This document shows positions 21,014-31,270 of a DNA stretch of 64,000 bases, piece after piece. The DNA is taken from the NCBI GenBank assembly GCA_016800925.1, contig JABCPU010000363.1, forward strand, positions 1 through 64,000. Reading direction: 5' to 3'. The notes beneath the pieces are model-generated. The model worked only from the letters and a program-made list of their open reading frames with translations, searched no databases and was not told where the DNA came from. The DNA comes from Suillus spraguei. Taxonomy: Eukaryota; Basidiomycota; Agaricomycetes; Boletales; Suillaceae. The position numbers and the translations under genes are program-made. The stretch's first letter is position 1; each line of letters starts with the position of its first letter.

Positions 21014-21090
21014 GCGTTGTCAAGTTGCAGCCAAACAATGATGTAAGCCACCAAATGTGGATCGCTGACTAACTCAATCCCAACTATTCA

Positions 21091-21880
21091 CTATGCCAGA
21101 CCCATCGTTTGTAGGGGCGCGTCGAACGTTGCTTTGTGTTCTCTGCTTAAGGATATTGCAGGTGGCTGACTTGGGGCTAGGGAATCCGTATTTGGTTCTG
21201 GCGGCGTCGTGAGCTTGGGGACAACATCTCCTGGTGTATCCAAGAGGAGTGTTTCTGAACCTTGAGGCACATGTCGCCTTTGAGAGTGGTTCATAACAAC
21301 ATCAACCATAGTGGGTACGATTTCCTCTTGGTTGAGTTCTTTAGCATCTGTAGGCACCGAAATCTCAGTAAAAGACGAGGTACCCGGCAGATCAACGGCA
21401 TTCGCAGGAGTTGCAGGCTCGTTTACTGTAGTCGGTTCACTAGATGCCGGTCGTAGAGGTATCCTTCCTGGCATGCGAGATGGCCGTATTTTCTCCGCAG
21501 GCGGTCCCGTCACATCATTTGAAACATTAGGCGCACTGGGTGGCCCGGGAGCAGCAGGACTTAAAGGCTTTGAGTCAGGAGAAGCTGCAGGCTGATGATG
21601 CGCCTTAAACCATTCGAGGTCACGGTGTTTGAGGTGCTCAGATAGTGAAGATGTCAGAGATTGGCGCTTTGGCTGCAGTTTTGGAAGGGGTTTCTGGATA
21701 GAGGCACTGGTCGGGGTGGGTGTCCATGCGAATATCTGAGCAGGGTATAGATGTGGTCGAAATGTGCATTGTAGTCTATAAATTTATATGTCAAACCATG
21801 AATAAACAGCGCGTGCACACCTTACAGGTGATTGAACTGAAGGTTCCGCTTGCGTAGTATTAAGAATAGTACTAGGAAAC
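21091..21880 (-). CDS. disordered Pro/Ser-rich protein
   Basis: From about 21880 the minus strand reads MFPSTILNTTQAEPSVQSP, then an intron (GTAAGG...TTATAG), then HLYPAQIFAWTPTPTSASIQ, SEHLKHRDLEWFKAHHQ and a long low-complexity region with SPAAPGPPSAPNVSNDVTGP. It ends DAPLQTMGLA near 21091. The basic/aromatic stretch in the middle is the only part that looks folded. It could be the N-terminal part of a larger gene with the exons at 22127-22640 upstream or those at 19550-21013 downstream. Function is unknown. Confidence 0.45.
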
Positions 21881-21976
21881 ATTGAGTTTGCGCTTGGAGT
21901 CGCATCCCGGGCAATTGTGATTACTGAGGTAGTGTCCCAAAACAAGATCATGACATTGATGTTCAGGTTTAATAAA

Positions 21977-22000
21977 TGCCTGCGTACTTGTATTCTTGAG
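21977..22000 (+). repeat. 25-bp repeat, copy 2
   Basis: This matches the sequence at 9660-9685 that abuts the middle inverted repeat. It is a single short match, the same strand in both places. Confidence 0.75.
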
Positions 22001-22126
22001 TCGTGGCTTCGCCTTCAGCTCGGACAGGATATGTGATTCTAGCCGAAACCCGAGAGGAACTTTGGATCAAGTCGTGGAGTCGGACTACGTGACAAAATTG
22101 ACAAACAGCCGAATACTTGGTGAGAA

Positions 22127-22640
22127 TCAACACGTATATTGCAGGTCCTCCTCAGTGAAAAGCGGCAAGAAAGGAATCACAGCGCGAATTAAGGCCTGAT
22201 ATATGTCCATCGCGGCCACTGCTGACGATTCTATATGGAGAAACCTTGTCGTAAAGGTCTGGTGGGCAATCTGTCCAGTACAAGATGAACAAATAGAGCA
22301 GAAAGCGATACATCTACACACCTCGAAGAGCAAAACGATCTGGTGTTAGGGGTCAAAAGTAGTTATTGAGTCTTGCTTCTGTCAAGCCGATCGAAAATTC
22401 TAACACTTACATTACGTAGAGCGTCAGGATAGTACGCTTTCTCAGAACCCAACCAGTTCTTCAGCTTATTGGCAGTATTTTATACTCGTTGACGTCTTTT
22501 GATGCAAGCCTGGTTGCAAAGACCGGGAAAATCTTCGCGTTGGCGGCGACGGCAGTCTGTGGACGAGAACTCATGAAGTCCTTGGATGCTGATGAAGCCG
22601 CAGAAAGCTGTTGGACTACACGGAATTGACTATCTGTAAA
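22127..22640 (-). CDS. fragment of unrecognised conserved protein
   Basis: On the minus strand, 22620-22430 reads ASSASKDFMSSRPQTAVAAN, KIFPVFATRLASKDVNEYK, and, in a neighbouring frame, NKLKNWLGSEKAYYPDALRN. After an intron-like gap come TFTTRFLHIESSAVAAMDIY and QALIRAVIPFLPLFTEEDLQ. The residue pattern looks like a folded helical protein, but a change of frame near 22475 suggests damage or an extra intron. I do not recognise the family. Confidence 0.4.
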
Positions 22641-22845
22641 ATATTCAAAGGCTTAGACGCCCCATCAATCTTGTGGTCGTTATAGTTGTCATATCAAAAG
22701 AGTCCAAGTTGTACAGCCGCAACAAAGGCAAACAGTCTCAGACCAACTTGTCGGCATACTTTCTACACTAGTACTTTATGTAATTACGTATACTGAACAA
22801 TTATTCTATGTATTGTTTTTCGTGTTCACGCTGCGTCGTCAACAA

Positions 22846-23577
22846 TCATAGCCACTCCACAGTCTAAAAATGAAATCAACCTTAACTCGGATGAGACAAA
22901 ATGACAGGACTTACAGCAGGGGGCTTCGAAGATATATCATAAGTGACACGATTGATCCCACTTACTTCGTTAGACGATATCCGACGCAAGACTTCGGGAG
23001 GGAACGCATACCTTGAAAATCAAGTTAGCATCGAACAGGACTAAAAAGTAAGACAAAACATACCAATCGGCAGTCATGAAGTCTTCCGACGTCACCGCCC
23101 TCAGAGCAATTACCTGTGAAATATGTTAAGGCAGTAAAAGAGTGTGTGTGGTCCTCCAAACCTGCTCGTATGTGCGTTGTCACCCATCACGCCTACAGCT
23201 TTCACCGGAAGCAAGATGGTCATGGCCTGGCTAATTTGATTGTAGAGGTTCGCCTTGCGGATCTCCTCGATATAAATATGAATATGATCCGCTTGTTGCA
23301 GGATCTTTACCTGTTCACATGTGACTGGACCCAACGAATGGCCAGACCAGGACCTGTGAAAGGATGACGTTGAACCAGAGGTGCTGGTATCGACGGGAGT
23401 CTCCCAAGTGCATGGACTTCATCTACGTAGAATGGTCAGTGTAATCAATAATATGGGATTCCACTAGTCGAACCTTTGAAGAGCTTGCGCAGGGGTTCAA
23501 TTAACTTCAACTTCATGTCCTTGAGAAGCCCACCAACGCTGTGATGTGTCTTTATGGTTGCACTAGGGCCCTTAAAG
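22846..23577 (-). pseudogene. GUA1: GMP synthase (glutamine-hydrolysing), C-terminal fragment
   Basis: GMP synthase aminates XMP to GMP. Only its last ~145 residues are present, on the minus strand: [20 protein letters not shown] and [34 protein letters not shown] and FTGPGLAIR; then, in a shifted frame, [18 protein letters not shown] and [20 protein letters not shown]; then [49 protein letters not shown] and, after an intron, TVEWL with a stop at 22846-22848. These match the dimerisation/XMP-binding domain. Damage includes a few missing bases between LAIR and LGP (near 23330), a one-base loss in the GDKRTYEQ-type motif (near 23180) and loss of three residues (RIV) after RRISS. The GATase and ATP-pyrophosphatase domains are absent. 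Confidence 0.9.
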
Positions 23578-24087
23578 CTGAAAATTCCCCTGCTCCTTGT
23601 AAAGCACTAGACAAGTGTTCACTTCACCGAGTATGACACGCTATCAATGCATTGGCCATTCTAGGATACTTCGCGCGCCCAAATATCGTAACAGGCGGGA
23701 CCCTTTTGTTTGTACAACTCCACAACTAAACAAAAGTGGTGAGGGGAACAAAATGAAATCTGGCCTATCGATATGAAAGTAGCTGTAATGGCTCCCAACT
23801 TCCACAAACCGGCCGCAGTCCCGGTGCCGCGTCTCCACGCAGGCAATTGGCATTTGCCGTGAATAATGATATCATTCCCACGAGCTTGCGGGTTTCATTA
23901 CCACCAGTCGTCATCTCGTGCCATCGTACTATGGATCTTTTACAGCAGATGCAAGAATAAGCCAGATGACCTAGAGCTACAGTCGGTGTTGTGGTTGAAT
24001 CAGGGCTTGTGAAAACCTACTATCTTTATTTAACACTGTAAATCTAACATCTCCCCGCTACACACACATGAACTTGTTCCCAGCAGC
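23578..24087. other. intergenic, nothing recognised
   Basis: The sequence upstream of the GMP synthase relic does not match the missing part of that gene. Overlapping minus-strand frames at 23644-23853 have no family signature. Confidence 0.4.
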
Positions 24088-24650
24088 TTATCGAGTAGCG
24101 ACGCCTGCCGGCTTATCAGTCAGCCATCCTAGTGGAGTGTGCAGGGACCCGCTTCGGGGCCCGGCTCCACTGCCTAGAGATAAAGGCTTTGCCGATGCAA
24201 ATGAGTTCCTTCTGGCCTTCGAAGCTAGCTTCACTACCAAGGATTTGGTAATATCAGGAAGACATCATCCTTGTACATGACCATTCCAAATATGAATGCC
24301 AAATTTGAAAATGCATAAGGCCATCGTGACGCATGAGATGAAGGATGAACTGCAAAAATCATATGGACCTGAGTTGCTGATTTCATCTCCATTGGTCTCC
24401 AAGACAAGACCACCTTGTATGATTTCTGCAAGAATATGATGCGCCTGGGCAGCCGCAACCATTGGCTGTCGGAGGGTAACCATATAAAACTAATGGAACT
24501 CACTTCATCAAAATAAAACCCTAGGTCCAGTTCGCAGGCATTCTCAAAGTGCCGACCGAGCCCTTCTACAAAAACCTAGAACAGTTTGCCACAACATGGG
24601 TATGACTGCGGGGGCGATATTCACTTGTATCAAGTCTAGCTGGAGAGTTT
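24088..24650 (-). pseudogene. APS3: AP-3 adaptor complex sigma subunit, 3' fragment
   Basis: AP-3 sigma is the small chain of the adaptor that sorts cargo to the vacuole. The minus strand gives LDLIQ, an intron, VFVEGLGRHFENACELDLGF and YFDE, an intron ending CCCAG, then AHHILAEIIQGGLVLETNGD and EISNS. A last exon reads SLGSGAGPRSGSLHTPLGWL and TDKPAGVATR, with a stop at 24088-24090. The DLIQ...VFVE...FEN.CELDL...ILAEIIQGG pattern is diagnostic for the sigma family, and ETN is typical of AP-3. The N-terminal ~70 residues (normally MI.AVLIFN...) are not found upstream. I treat it as a 5'-truncated copy; a hidden far-upstream exon is possible but less likely. Confidence 0.75.
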
Positions 24651-25035
24651 TTAGTCAACATAGTGGAACGTGCCTCTCGACGTCACTTTGTACGTACTCA
24701 TCCTTTTCCTTTACATATGCAATCACTCCCTGCTACACACCTCATACACGTTTACCTTTGATTCTCCGTCTCAATCAGCATGTTAATTCTTCCGTCGAGT
24801 CTTTTGATCCAAGACTGAGGTGAGCTGCCTTATTCCGGGCTCTATGTACACCCTTGGCAGCACTTTTTAGACCTTCCCACGGTCTTTCAGACTGGGTTTC
24901 TTGGTGTGCGCTAACCTATCTCCAAGACGTCCCTCCTGAAAGAACCTCCCGCCCATTGCCTCCAGATTCTACTGAATTTTCCTACCAAGGTACGTGACCC
25001 TCACCTTTGTAAACTGACAAATACTATTCTTCTAA
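24651..25035. other. intergenic, nothing firmly recognised
   Basis: A plus-strand stretch at 24840-24985 reads LAALFRPSHGLSDWVSW, then DVPPERTSRPLPPDSTEF, and ends at a GTACGTG donor-like site, which looks exon-like but unassigned. The rest is featureless. Confidence 0.3.
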
Positions 25036-25268
25036 AGGAGGTCTGAGAGGAGTGTCTGCGAGGCTTGGGAGGATCGTTGAGGAGGTTTGAGAGAGTTGTG
25101 AGGGAGGTTTGAGAGGGTCGTATGAGAGGTTTGAGAGGGTCGTATGAGAGGTTTGAGAGGGTCATTGGAGAGGTTTGAGAGGGATGTCAGGGAGGTTTGG
25201 AAGGGTCTTCAAGGAGGTTTGAGAAGGTCGTCGAGGAGGTTTGAGAGGGTCGTCGAGGAGGTTTTTGG
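25036..25268 (+). repeat. minisatellite, unit about 24 bp
   Basis: About nine or ten imperfect copies of a unit close to GAGGTTTGAGAGGGTCGT plus six variable bases run in tandem. The unit length is near a multiple of three, so the array stays open in several frames; the resulting Arg/Gly/Phe-rich translation is not regarded as a gene. Confidence 0.9.
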
Positions 25269-25720
25269 GGGGGAACATTTGCGATGTTTTGGAGGACTGT
25301 CACGTATTCACTTATGTTTTCCGTTTGTTTTTTCAACGGGTGTTCCGCTCGACACTCGTGCTTGTAGTAGTGGTGAAAATTTCACACATTGGTTCAAGCA
25401 ACATACTCAATGTATTGGATGGATGGTAACAGCACGACAAGATGTTGAACTACATACAGAAGTACTAGGATGAATTAAAAGGGTCAGGTACGAGAAATAA
25501 AACACATCGAGGGCAGTCACGGTGCATATGAGAGCGGCATAAACGCAGAACAGCAGAACAAGAAACAAAACACATCGAAGGTGGTGCAGAAGAGAGCGGC
25601 ATACTAAAAAGGCAGAATAGCAGAACAGGGATGGGCAGGAAGGTGGAAATGACCGGACTACAACTTGGACGACAAAAAATAGAAAGCATAATAATGAACC
25701 GGGGGGCTAAAGGAGATACA
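25269..25720. other. 3' flank of KDZ element, direct repeat
   Basis: There is no gene. Two imperfect copies of a ~60-bp unit (AAACACATCGA ... GCAGAACAGCAGAACA-like) occur at about 25495-25620. The outer end of the KDZ transposon should lie somewhere here, but I could not find a matching terminal repeat. Confidence 0.4.
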
Positions 25721-25725
25721 TACGG

Positions 25726-28700
25726 TCAAGTAGAAGGAGGCGCCTTGCCTGGGTACTCTGCCTGAGAGCTCGAGTTGGGACTTGGTCCATAGTATGGACT
25801 GCGTGAATCGTGACCGGCCCACCTGGAGTCCGCGGTGTATCCAGGTCGTCTCCCATGAGCATGGGGGTCAGGATAGTAACCTCTGCTGTGCTGGGGAGGC
25901 ATTCCATGGCTACGATCGTCAAAATCACCACGGGGAGGGTATCCATATTCACGGCGCGTGTATCCATAGTCCATAGCCGGGCTATATCTGTCATGGTCGG
26001 AGTATGCCTGCGAGCGACTGCGCTCCCGTTCCATGCCATGGTCTGTGCTGGATTCTGCCACTGGGGACAAATCTCGTGTAGGGTTGCGAGTATCGTAGTG
26101 CTCAGGAGGGCTTTCGTGACCATGGCCATTGCCATTGTGATGATAGTATAGATCATGTGGATGGAGGCGTTGGTAATCCTGCAGCTGCCAAGACATTAAT
26201 TTAATCATGCAAAAATCAGAGTGTATCACTTACTGGATAGGATGCGTCATGAGTACCACGACCAGGCATACGAGGATCATGCACCTCTCGATTAAGGCGT
26301 TCACGAGGGTCAGGAGGGAAAGGACCGCGGGGGTCAGGAGGAAATGGACCACGGGAGTCAGGAGGGAGAGGCCCACGAGAGCCATAGAAAGGATAATTCC
26401 TTCGATCACGATGGAAATTATCTGGAAGATCTTGACGGATGGGTTCACGAGAAACTTGACGGTCGGGTTCACGAGATGCGTGACGGTCGGGTTCATGAGA
26501 TAGTTGATGGACAGGTTCACGAGGATCGCGGATTTCACGATGGAGATGCTCTCGACGGCGCATGGACTCCTCAGATTGGCTATCAGTGTTCATGGGGAGG
26601 TTGTGGGGCTCCGGTGGTGCTCGACTGGTCAAGCCGTCATCCAAGGTACCTCGGCTCACCAATCCATTACCTCCATTACCTCCTCCTCCTACATCACCGC
26701 CTCCTCCTACTACCACTACCACCCCTCCTCCCGATCCTCCAGGAGGCACAGGAAGATGCTCTGCGGGCAAAGATGTGTCTGGTTGCCCCAGAACTTGGCC
26801 AATATCGCTGGCAACATCATGTTGAACTGCGTCTGAAGTTGATGTAGACCGCAGGAGTGCACCGTTCACCTCCGTGTTTGGCTGTGACAGTGGTGCAGCC
26901 GCCTCCTCAGTAGTATCTGCAGGCACATCTGCAGAACTTGTCGCAGAGTTGTCTGCGCTCCTTGGAAAGAGTTTCTGGGACTTGGCTTCGATCCTGTCGT
27001 CAATAGCGTCAGAGTCGCCATCGGAGTATATGGTACGAAGGGCCCGGCCATGACGAGACGTTGGCTTTGTCTTCGAATGAGAACCCTTCATAACTGGTCG
27101 TGCTTTGACACGACCTATAAAATCAAATGTTAGCCCACTGAAATAAATAGATAGATGATGTCGTACCTTTGGTGTTCGCAGGTTGCTCAGAAGGGCCGTC
27201 ACGAAGGCGCATAGTAGTAGTCGCAAGGAGGTCTTGATCGTCGCCGGATGACTCTACTGTCACAGGGGATAATGGTCCTCCTTTTGTTGGTGATTGTAAC
27301 GGCGCTGGTGTCTCCTTTGATTGTGCACCTGTCCTCCCTGCTTTTGGGAGAATGTCTACAGGTGATATGCGCTTCTTTGATGCACGCAGCTCACCACTGG
27401 ACTTCCGCTTCTTCCTCTTTCCGTGAGACGCATCCTCATACTCCGACTCAGAGTCCTGTTGGTGATGGTCGTTTGTGTCTTGAGAATCGGGGGAAGAGGA
27501 TCGAACATCGATCACCTCGCGAGCTGGCGGCCAGGCAACAACCTTAAAAGGCCGTGATGGGGGAGGTACTACCTCAAGACGCATAACAGATTTCCCTACT
27601 GAAGTGGTAGATTTCTTGACTTTAGTAACTGCTGTACTGGACTTGATGCGAGGGGGACCATTGTAGTCGATATGTCCATCGACGAACAGACATCGAGCGC
27701 GTGAATGAGGGTAGTCTGATGGAGGAGCTTCACCGAAAATAACAGGCCGCTGAGAGGTCAATACTGCCGCTATTGAAATTAGACTGTCAGAAAAACAAAA
27801 TCCAGAACATACAAATCGATCACATACCTCGATCCACAACGTCAACTTTCTCGACATACATGGACTTTGCTTTTAAAGCCTCGACAAGGATAGTGACCTC
27901 CTTCTGTGTCAAACCAGCGACACCCTTGCTCTTTGAACTTGAGGTAATCCCGCGTGACTCGCCTGGCAGGAGACACTTGTGTGCGGGGTAACCCTTGATG
28001 CAAACATTGTCGTCTGCCAGGGCATTCGGCATGAGCTTCCAAGGAAAGGTCCTGTCGGTGCCGAATTTGCCTCCGAACTTGGCTGATGTAGGACAGTCCA
28101 TTAGTCTGAATATGATTAGAGTGAACCGAAAACGTACCAACTTGTTTCGTAATTTGCTTCTTGATCCATTTGATACTGTCTTCGCGTCCTTCCAAAGGGT
28201 CAGAACCTGGATCCATGTCATCGGGGTCAGGGTCCTTAGAACCGGGGCGCTTGGAATTCACAACTTTGGAAGAGGACGCCATATCAGTATCTTCCTGATC
28301 CATGAATGCGAGATCGACGGTAGATAATGATATGGAGTTACTGTGACATTTAATGAGATAGTGTAAACTTCAAGATAGTAAAAAAAACTCACTAAACTTG
28401 GGCTTTGAGGTGACCGATGATAGTGTCATTGTCTGCGCGGCATCGCATGAGAAAGAACTATCGCAGAATATCAATAAGTGCATGAGGTTTAGACACGACT
28501 TTGACGACTTACGTCTGTTGCTCCAGGCGTTGTGTGTACGTGACCGAGAGAAGCATCCTGATTGACAATCTTGCCACACATAACAGTCGCAGACTCAAAC
28601 CCGAATTTAGCGGATGCAACATCTAACTGCATGGATGAATGTACATAAGTGCCGAGACACCAACAATGAAATCACTTACAATATTCGTCACCCTTTTCTG

Positions 28701-30047
28701 AAGCCTCTGGAATGCTTGCGCGCGCTGACTAACTGTTTGAGGCAATCCACCTAACGAAGATATCTCGTCATGCATGTCAAGGATATCTTGAAATGTGTCG
28801 GGGTATTGTTCTTTGAACTTCGCGTAGCAGTCTTTACGCACAGTAGCGCCTGTGAAAAATTTAATTTACATACTGTAATGGATGCATATTGAGAACTTAC
28901 TAGGTGTGCGTGCTCCAACTGGAAGATCTTGATGAAGTCGGGCGAGTTCCTGCTGTGAGTTGTCCTTGAAATAATTAGAATAAAGGTTCCAGTAATTGAT
29001 GCTGCTTGCGGTGCGTCCACGGCTCTTCATGAACAGGTTGATCACTTGATGCATTGGCATCGCAGTAGACCTGGATAATTCAAGTAAGGTCTTATCGATG
29101 GCTGCAAACCCTGCATCAAGTGCATCGTTGGTCTCTGCAGACCTGCGTCCCACGACTGGTAGTTCCTCAGAGCGTGAAGTAAGGCTTTCTTCAGGAAACC
29201 GTTCGTGGATGCTGGAGTCAGGAGAGTAGTGGCTCAAGTCGAGTTGCTGACTTGGCCCAGGACTTGGGGTGTGTGCAGTGGGGACGCTAGGATCATTCAT
29301 GTCCTTCAGTGGTGTGGGTGGAATAATGTTCGTGGAGGGCGGAAGCGCAGGACCAGCTTGAGGGGCTGAGTGAGATGCGCGGTGAAGATCAAATGGTGGG
29401 ACTTGACCGGGGAAGCTTTGTATGAAGCCTGAAGGATCTGGAGCCTGATCCCTGAGTAAGGTTGTGAACGGTTCGGCGCCCATGAGATCAAACATAGTTG
29501 TCTGTTGGCCCGTCCAAGTAGGCTGGTCACTCATCGAACCATAGAACATGTCTTGGAGAGGTGCGGGAGCTGGGGGTCGGGAAGCCGCGTCACCTGTGAA
29601 GGGTGATGGGTGGCGACTGCTGCCCTGTGGGACAGTGAGTGATGTTACATCGCCTGTAAATGGTGAGTGGTGCCGAGTGCCGCTCAGTGCAATGGTAAGT
29701 GTTGAATCACTCGCTCCATCTTGAGGCTGGTCCAAAGATGCAGCGCTTGGGCCTGATTGCGCAGAACCTTGCAAAGATGCAGTGCCTGATTGCGCAGAAC
29801 CTTGACTGTCTGCATTTGGTTGGCCCCCCCTTCGTCGAATAGAAGCACCTTTGATGACACCGGTGTCACGCGCTGTGGCCTTAAGATGACTCCTCAACCT
29901 TGATGGAGTCAGCTCGACTGTTGGTTCTTCATACCGACGGCCTCCACCAAATTGTTCATACGCATAGTTGGCGTCAGGAAGGGGAAAGGCTGGAGAGGAT
30001 GGCCTGTTGAACAAGTCCAATTCCTCATTGAACGGGGTTTGAGTCAT
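25726..30047 (-). CDS. KDZ-transposon companion protein
   Basis: One spliced gene of roughly 1,250 residues starts MTQTPFNEELDLFNRP at 30047. After a ~300-residue Ser/Pro-rich stretch comes a folded block: PMHQVINLFMKSRGRTASSI, NYWNLYSNYF, CYAKFKEQYPDTFQDILDMH, KFGFESATVMCGKIVNQDAS and FFLMRCRADNDTIIGHLKAQ. A GTGAGT...CACAG intron (about 28330-28390) joins it to VYNSISLSTVDLAF, then SIKWIKKQITKQV, AKFGGKFGTDRTFPWKLMPN and EVTILVEALKAKSMYVEK. The C-terminal 600 residues are disordered, with Arg-rich, Gly/Pro and His/Tyr repeats (EPDRHASREPDRQVSREP; RGPFPPDPRGPFPPDPRE), ending PGKAPPST. Comparable genes accompany KDZ transposases in agaricomycetes, as far as I recall. Orientation and proximity (1.2 kb downstream of the transposase) support a role in the same element. 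Confidence 0.72.
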
Positions 30048-31270
30048 TCTAAAGAAGTATTGTCAAAGAGGGATACTTCTGAGCATGCAATAACGCACCG
30101 ATGCAAGTATCTGAAAGAACGTAGCTGTCACGAAGGACAGTGCATGAGCAAAGGAGCCAAAAAACAAGTGAAATAAATTTACGCACCAAAATAAGATATA
30201 CGACAGGCCGGCGAATGTTATTTTGTATGTTGAAGGGAGCAAATTTAGCAGAGGAGAGAGGCGTATGAGTGATACGAAGAGCAGCTCCGGAGGAAAAGAC
30301 TCACCGCAGCCTCATTATTATATGTATTTTGCTATTAGTACATTCGCGATCAGGGTCACTAAGTTTTATGCTACATAACAAGTTAGAATGCAATCAGTAT
30401 CAGGACTCAGGAGCCGACTGACCGGGAGTATTTTCGGTAGGGCCTGTCATGGATGTCTGAGAGGGTTGTGCAGGATCGGTAGGTCCAGGAGGGTCGTGAA
30501 CCTACTGGAGTGTATGCCGGCGAGGCTGTCAGCCAGTAAGATTGAGAATATACCTTGTGTTAACATAGAAACACAAACTGCAAGAGATGAGTTGGCATGA
30601 AATCCTTGACAATAGTATCGAACTACTCACGGCATCAGCCCCAACCAAATGACATGAAAATATCTCGGGACAGCAAGGATACTTGGTATGCTATGGCGCA
30701 ATGAGTGGGACAACCTGTACAATACGTTATGAGCTTAAAGCGGCATGACAGTGCATGAATGCTGATTGGAAATGAACCTAGGACTTACCTTGTCCGATTG
30801 ACTCTCCTCTCCGCTCATTGTTCTCATGGCGAATCTAGTACTACGACACGATATCTTCTGGTTGTCGGTGTGCTATGTTCGAGCTGGGAAATGTTTCTGA
30901 GATGTAAGAGGAGCTGTTTGGAGAAGAAACACTTACCATATAATGATTGTGTGCCAGTGTACGATATGGCAAGAAGCAAGAAGAAAGTCATATTCTATGA
31001 TAGGCCTGGCTGATGCAGATTCATTCCACAAGCTCGATGTTTATGGTAGGGAGAAGATTCTTGGATAGGTGTTCGATATAATGATACTTGTTAGGATGTA
31101 TGGCCAACTTGAGGGAGATATATTCTATGATAGCCTGTTTGACGCATCATGATTTGTCCTCGTTGGCAAATTCAAATATGTTTGCGGGGAGGAGACAGTA
31201 TGATAGATTGCTTGCCAATGGTCAATATGTACAGACTTAGGGTAGTAACGGTATGGTACATGCATGCAGG
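30048..31270. other. spacer between the two KDZ-element genes
   Basis: There is no gene. It should contain the companion-gene promoter and the transposase terminator. A GGTCGTGAACCTACTG-rich stretch at 30435-30520 vaguely resembles the minisatellite at 25036. Two copies of ATATTCTATGATAG lie at about 30988 and 31118. Confidence 0.4.

Noticed and set aside
25036..25268. CRISPR-like array
   Set aside because: Units are contiguous and imperfect without unique spacers, and the host is a eukaryote.
25144..25473. Arg/Gly/Phe-rich open frame over the minisatellite
   Set aside because: The frame exists only because the repeat unit is near a multiple of three; no conserved residues or start context.
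26344..26847. Plus-strand open frames opposite the KDZ companion gene
   Set aside because: They are antisense shadows of the low-complexity Arg/Pro/Gly-rich coding region on the minus strand.
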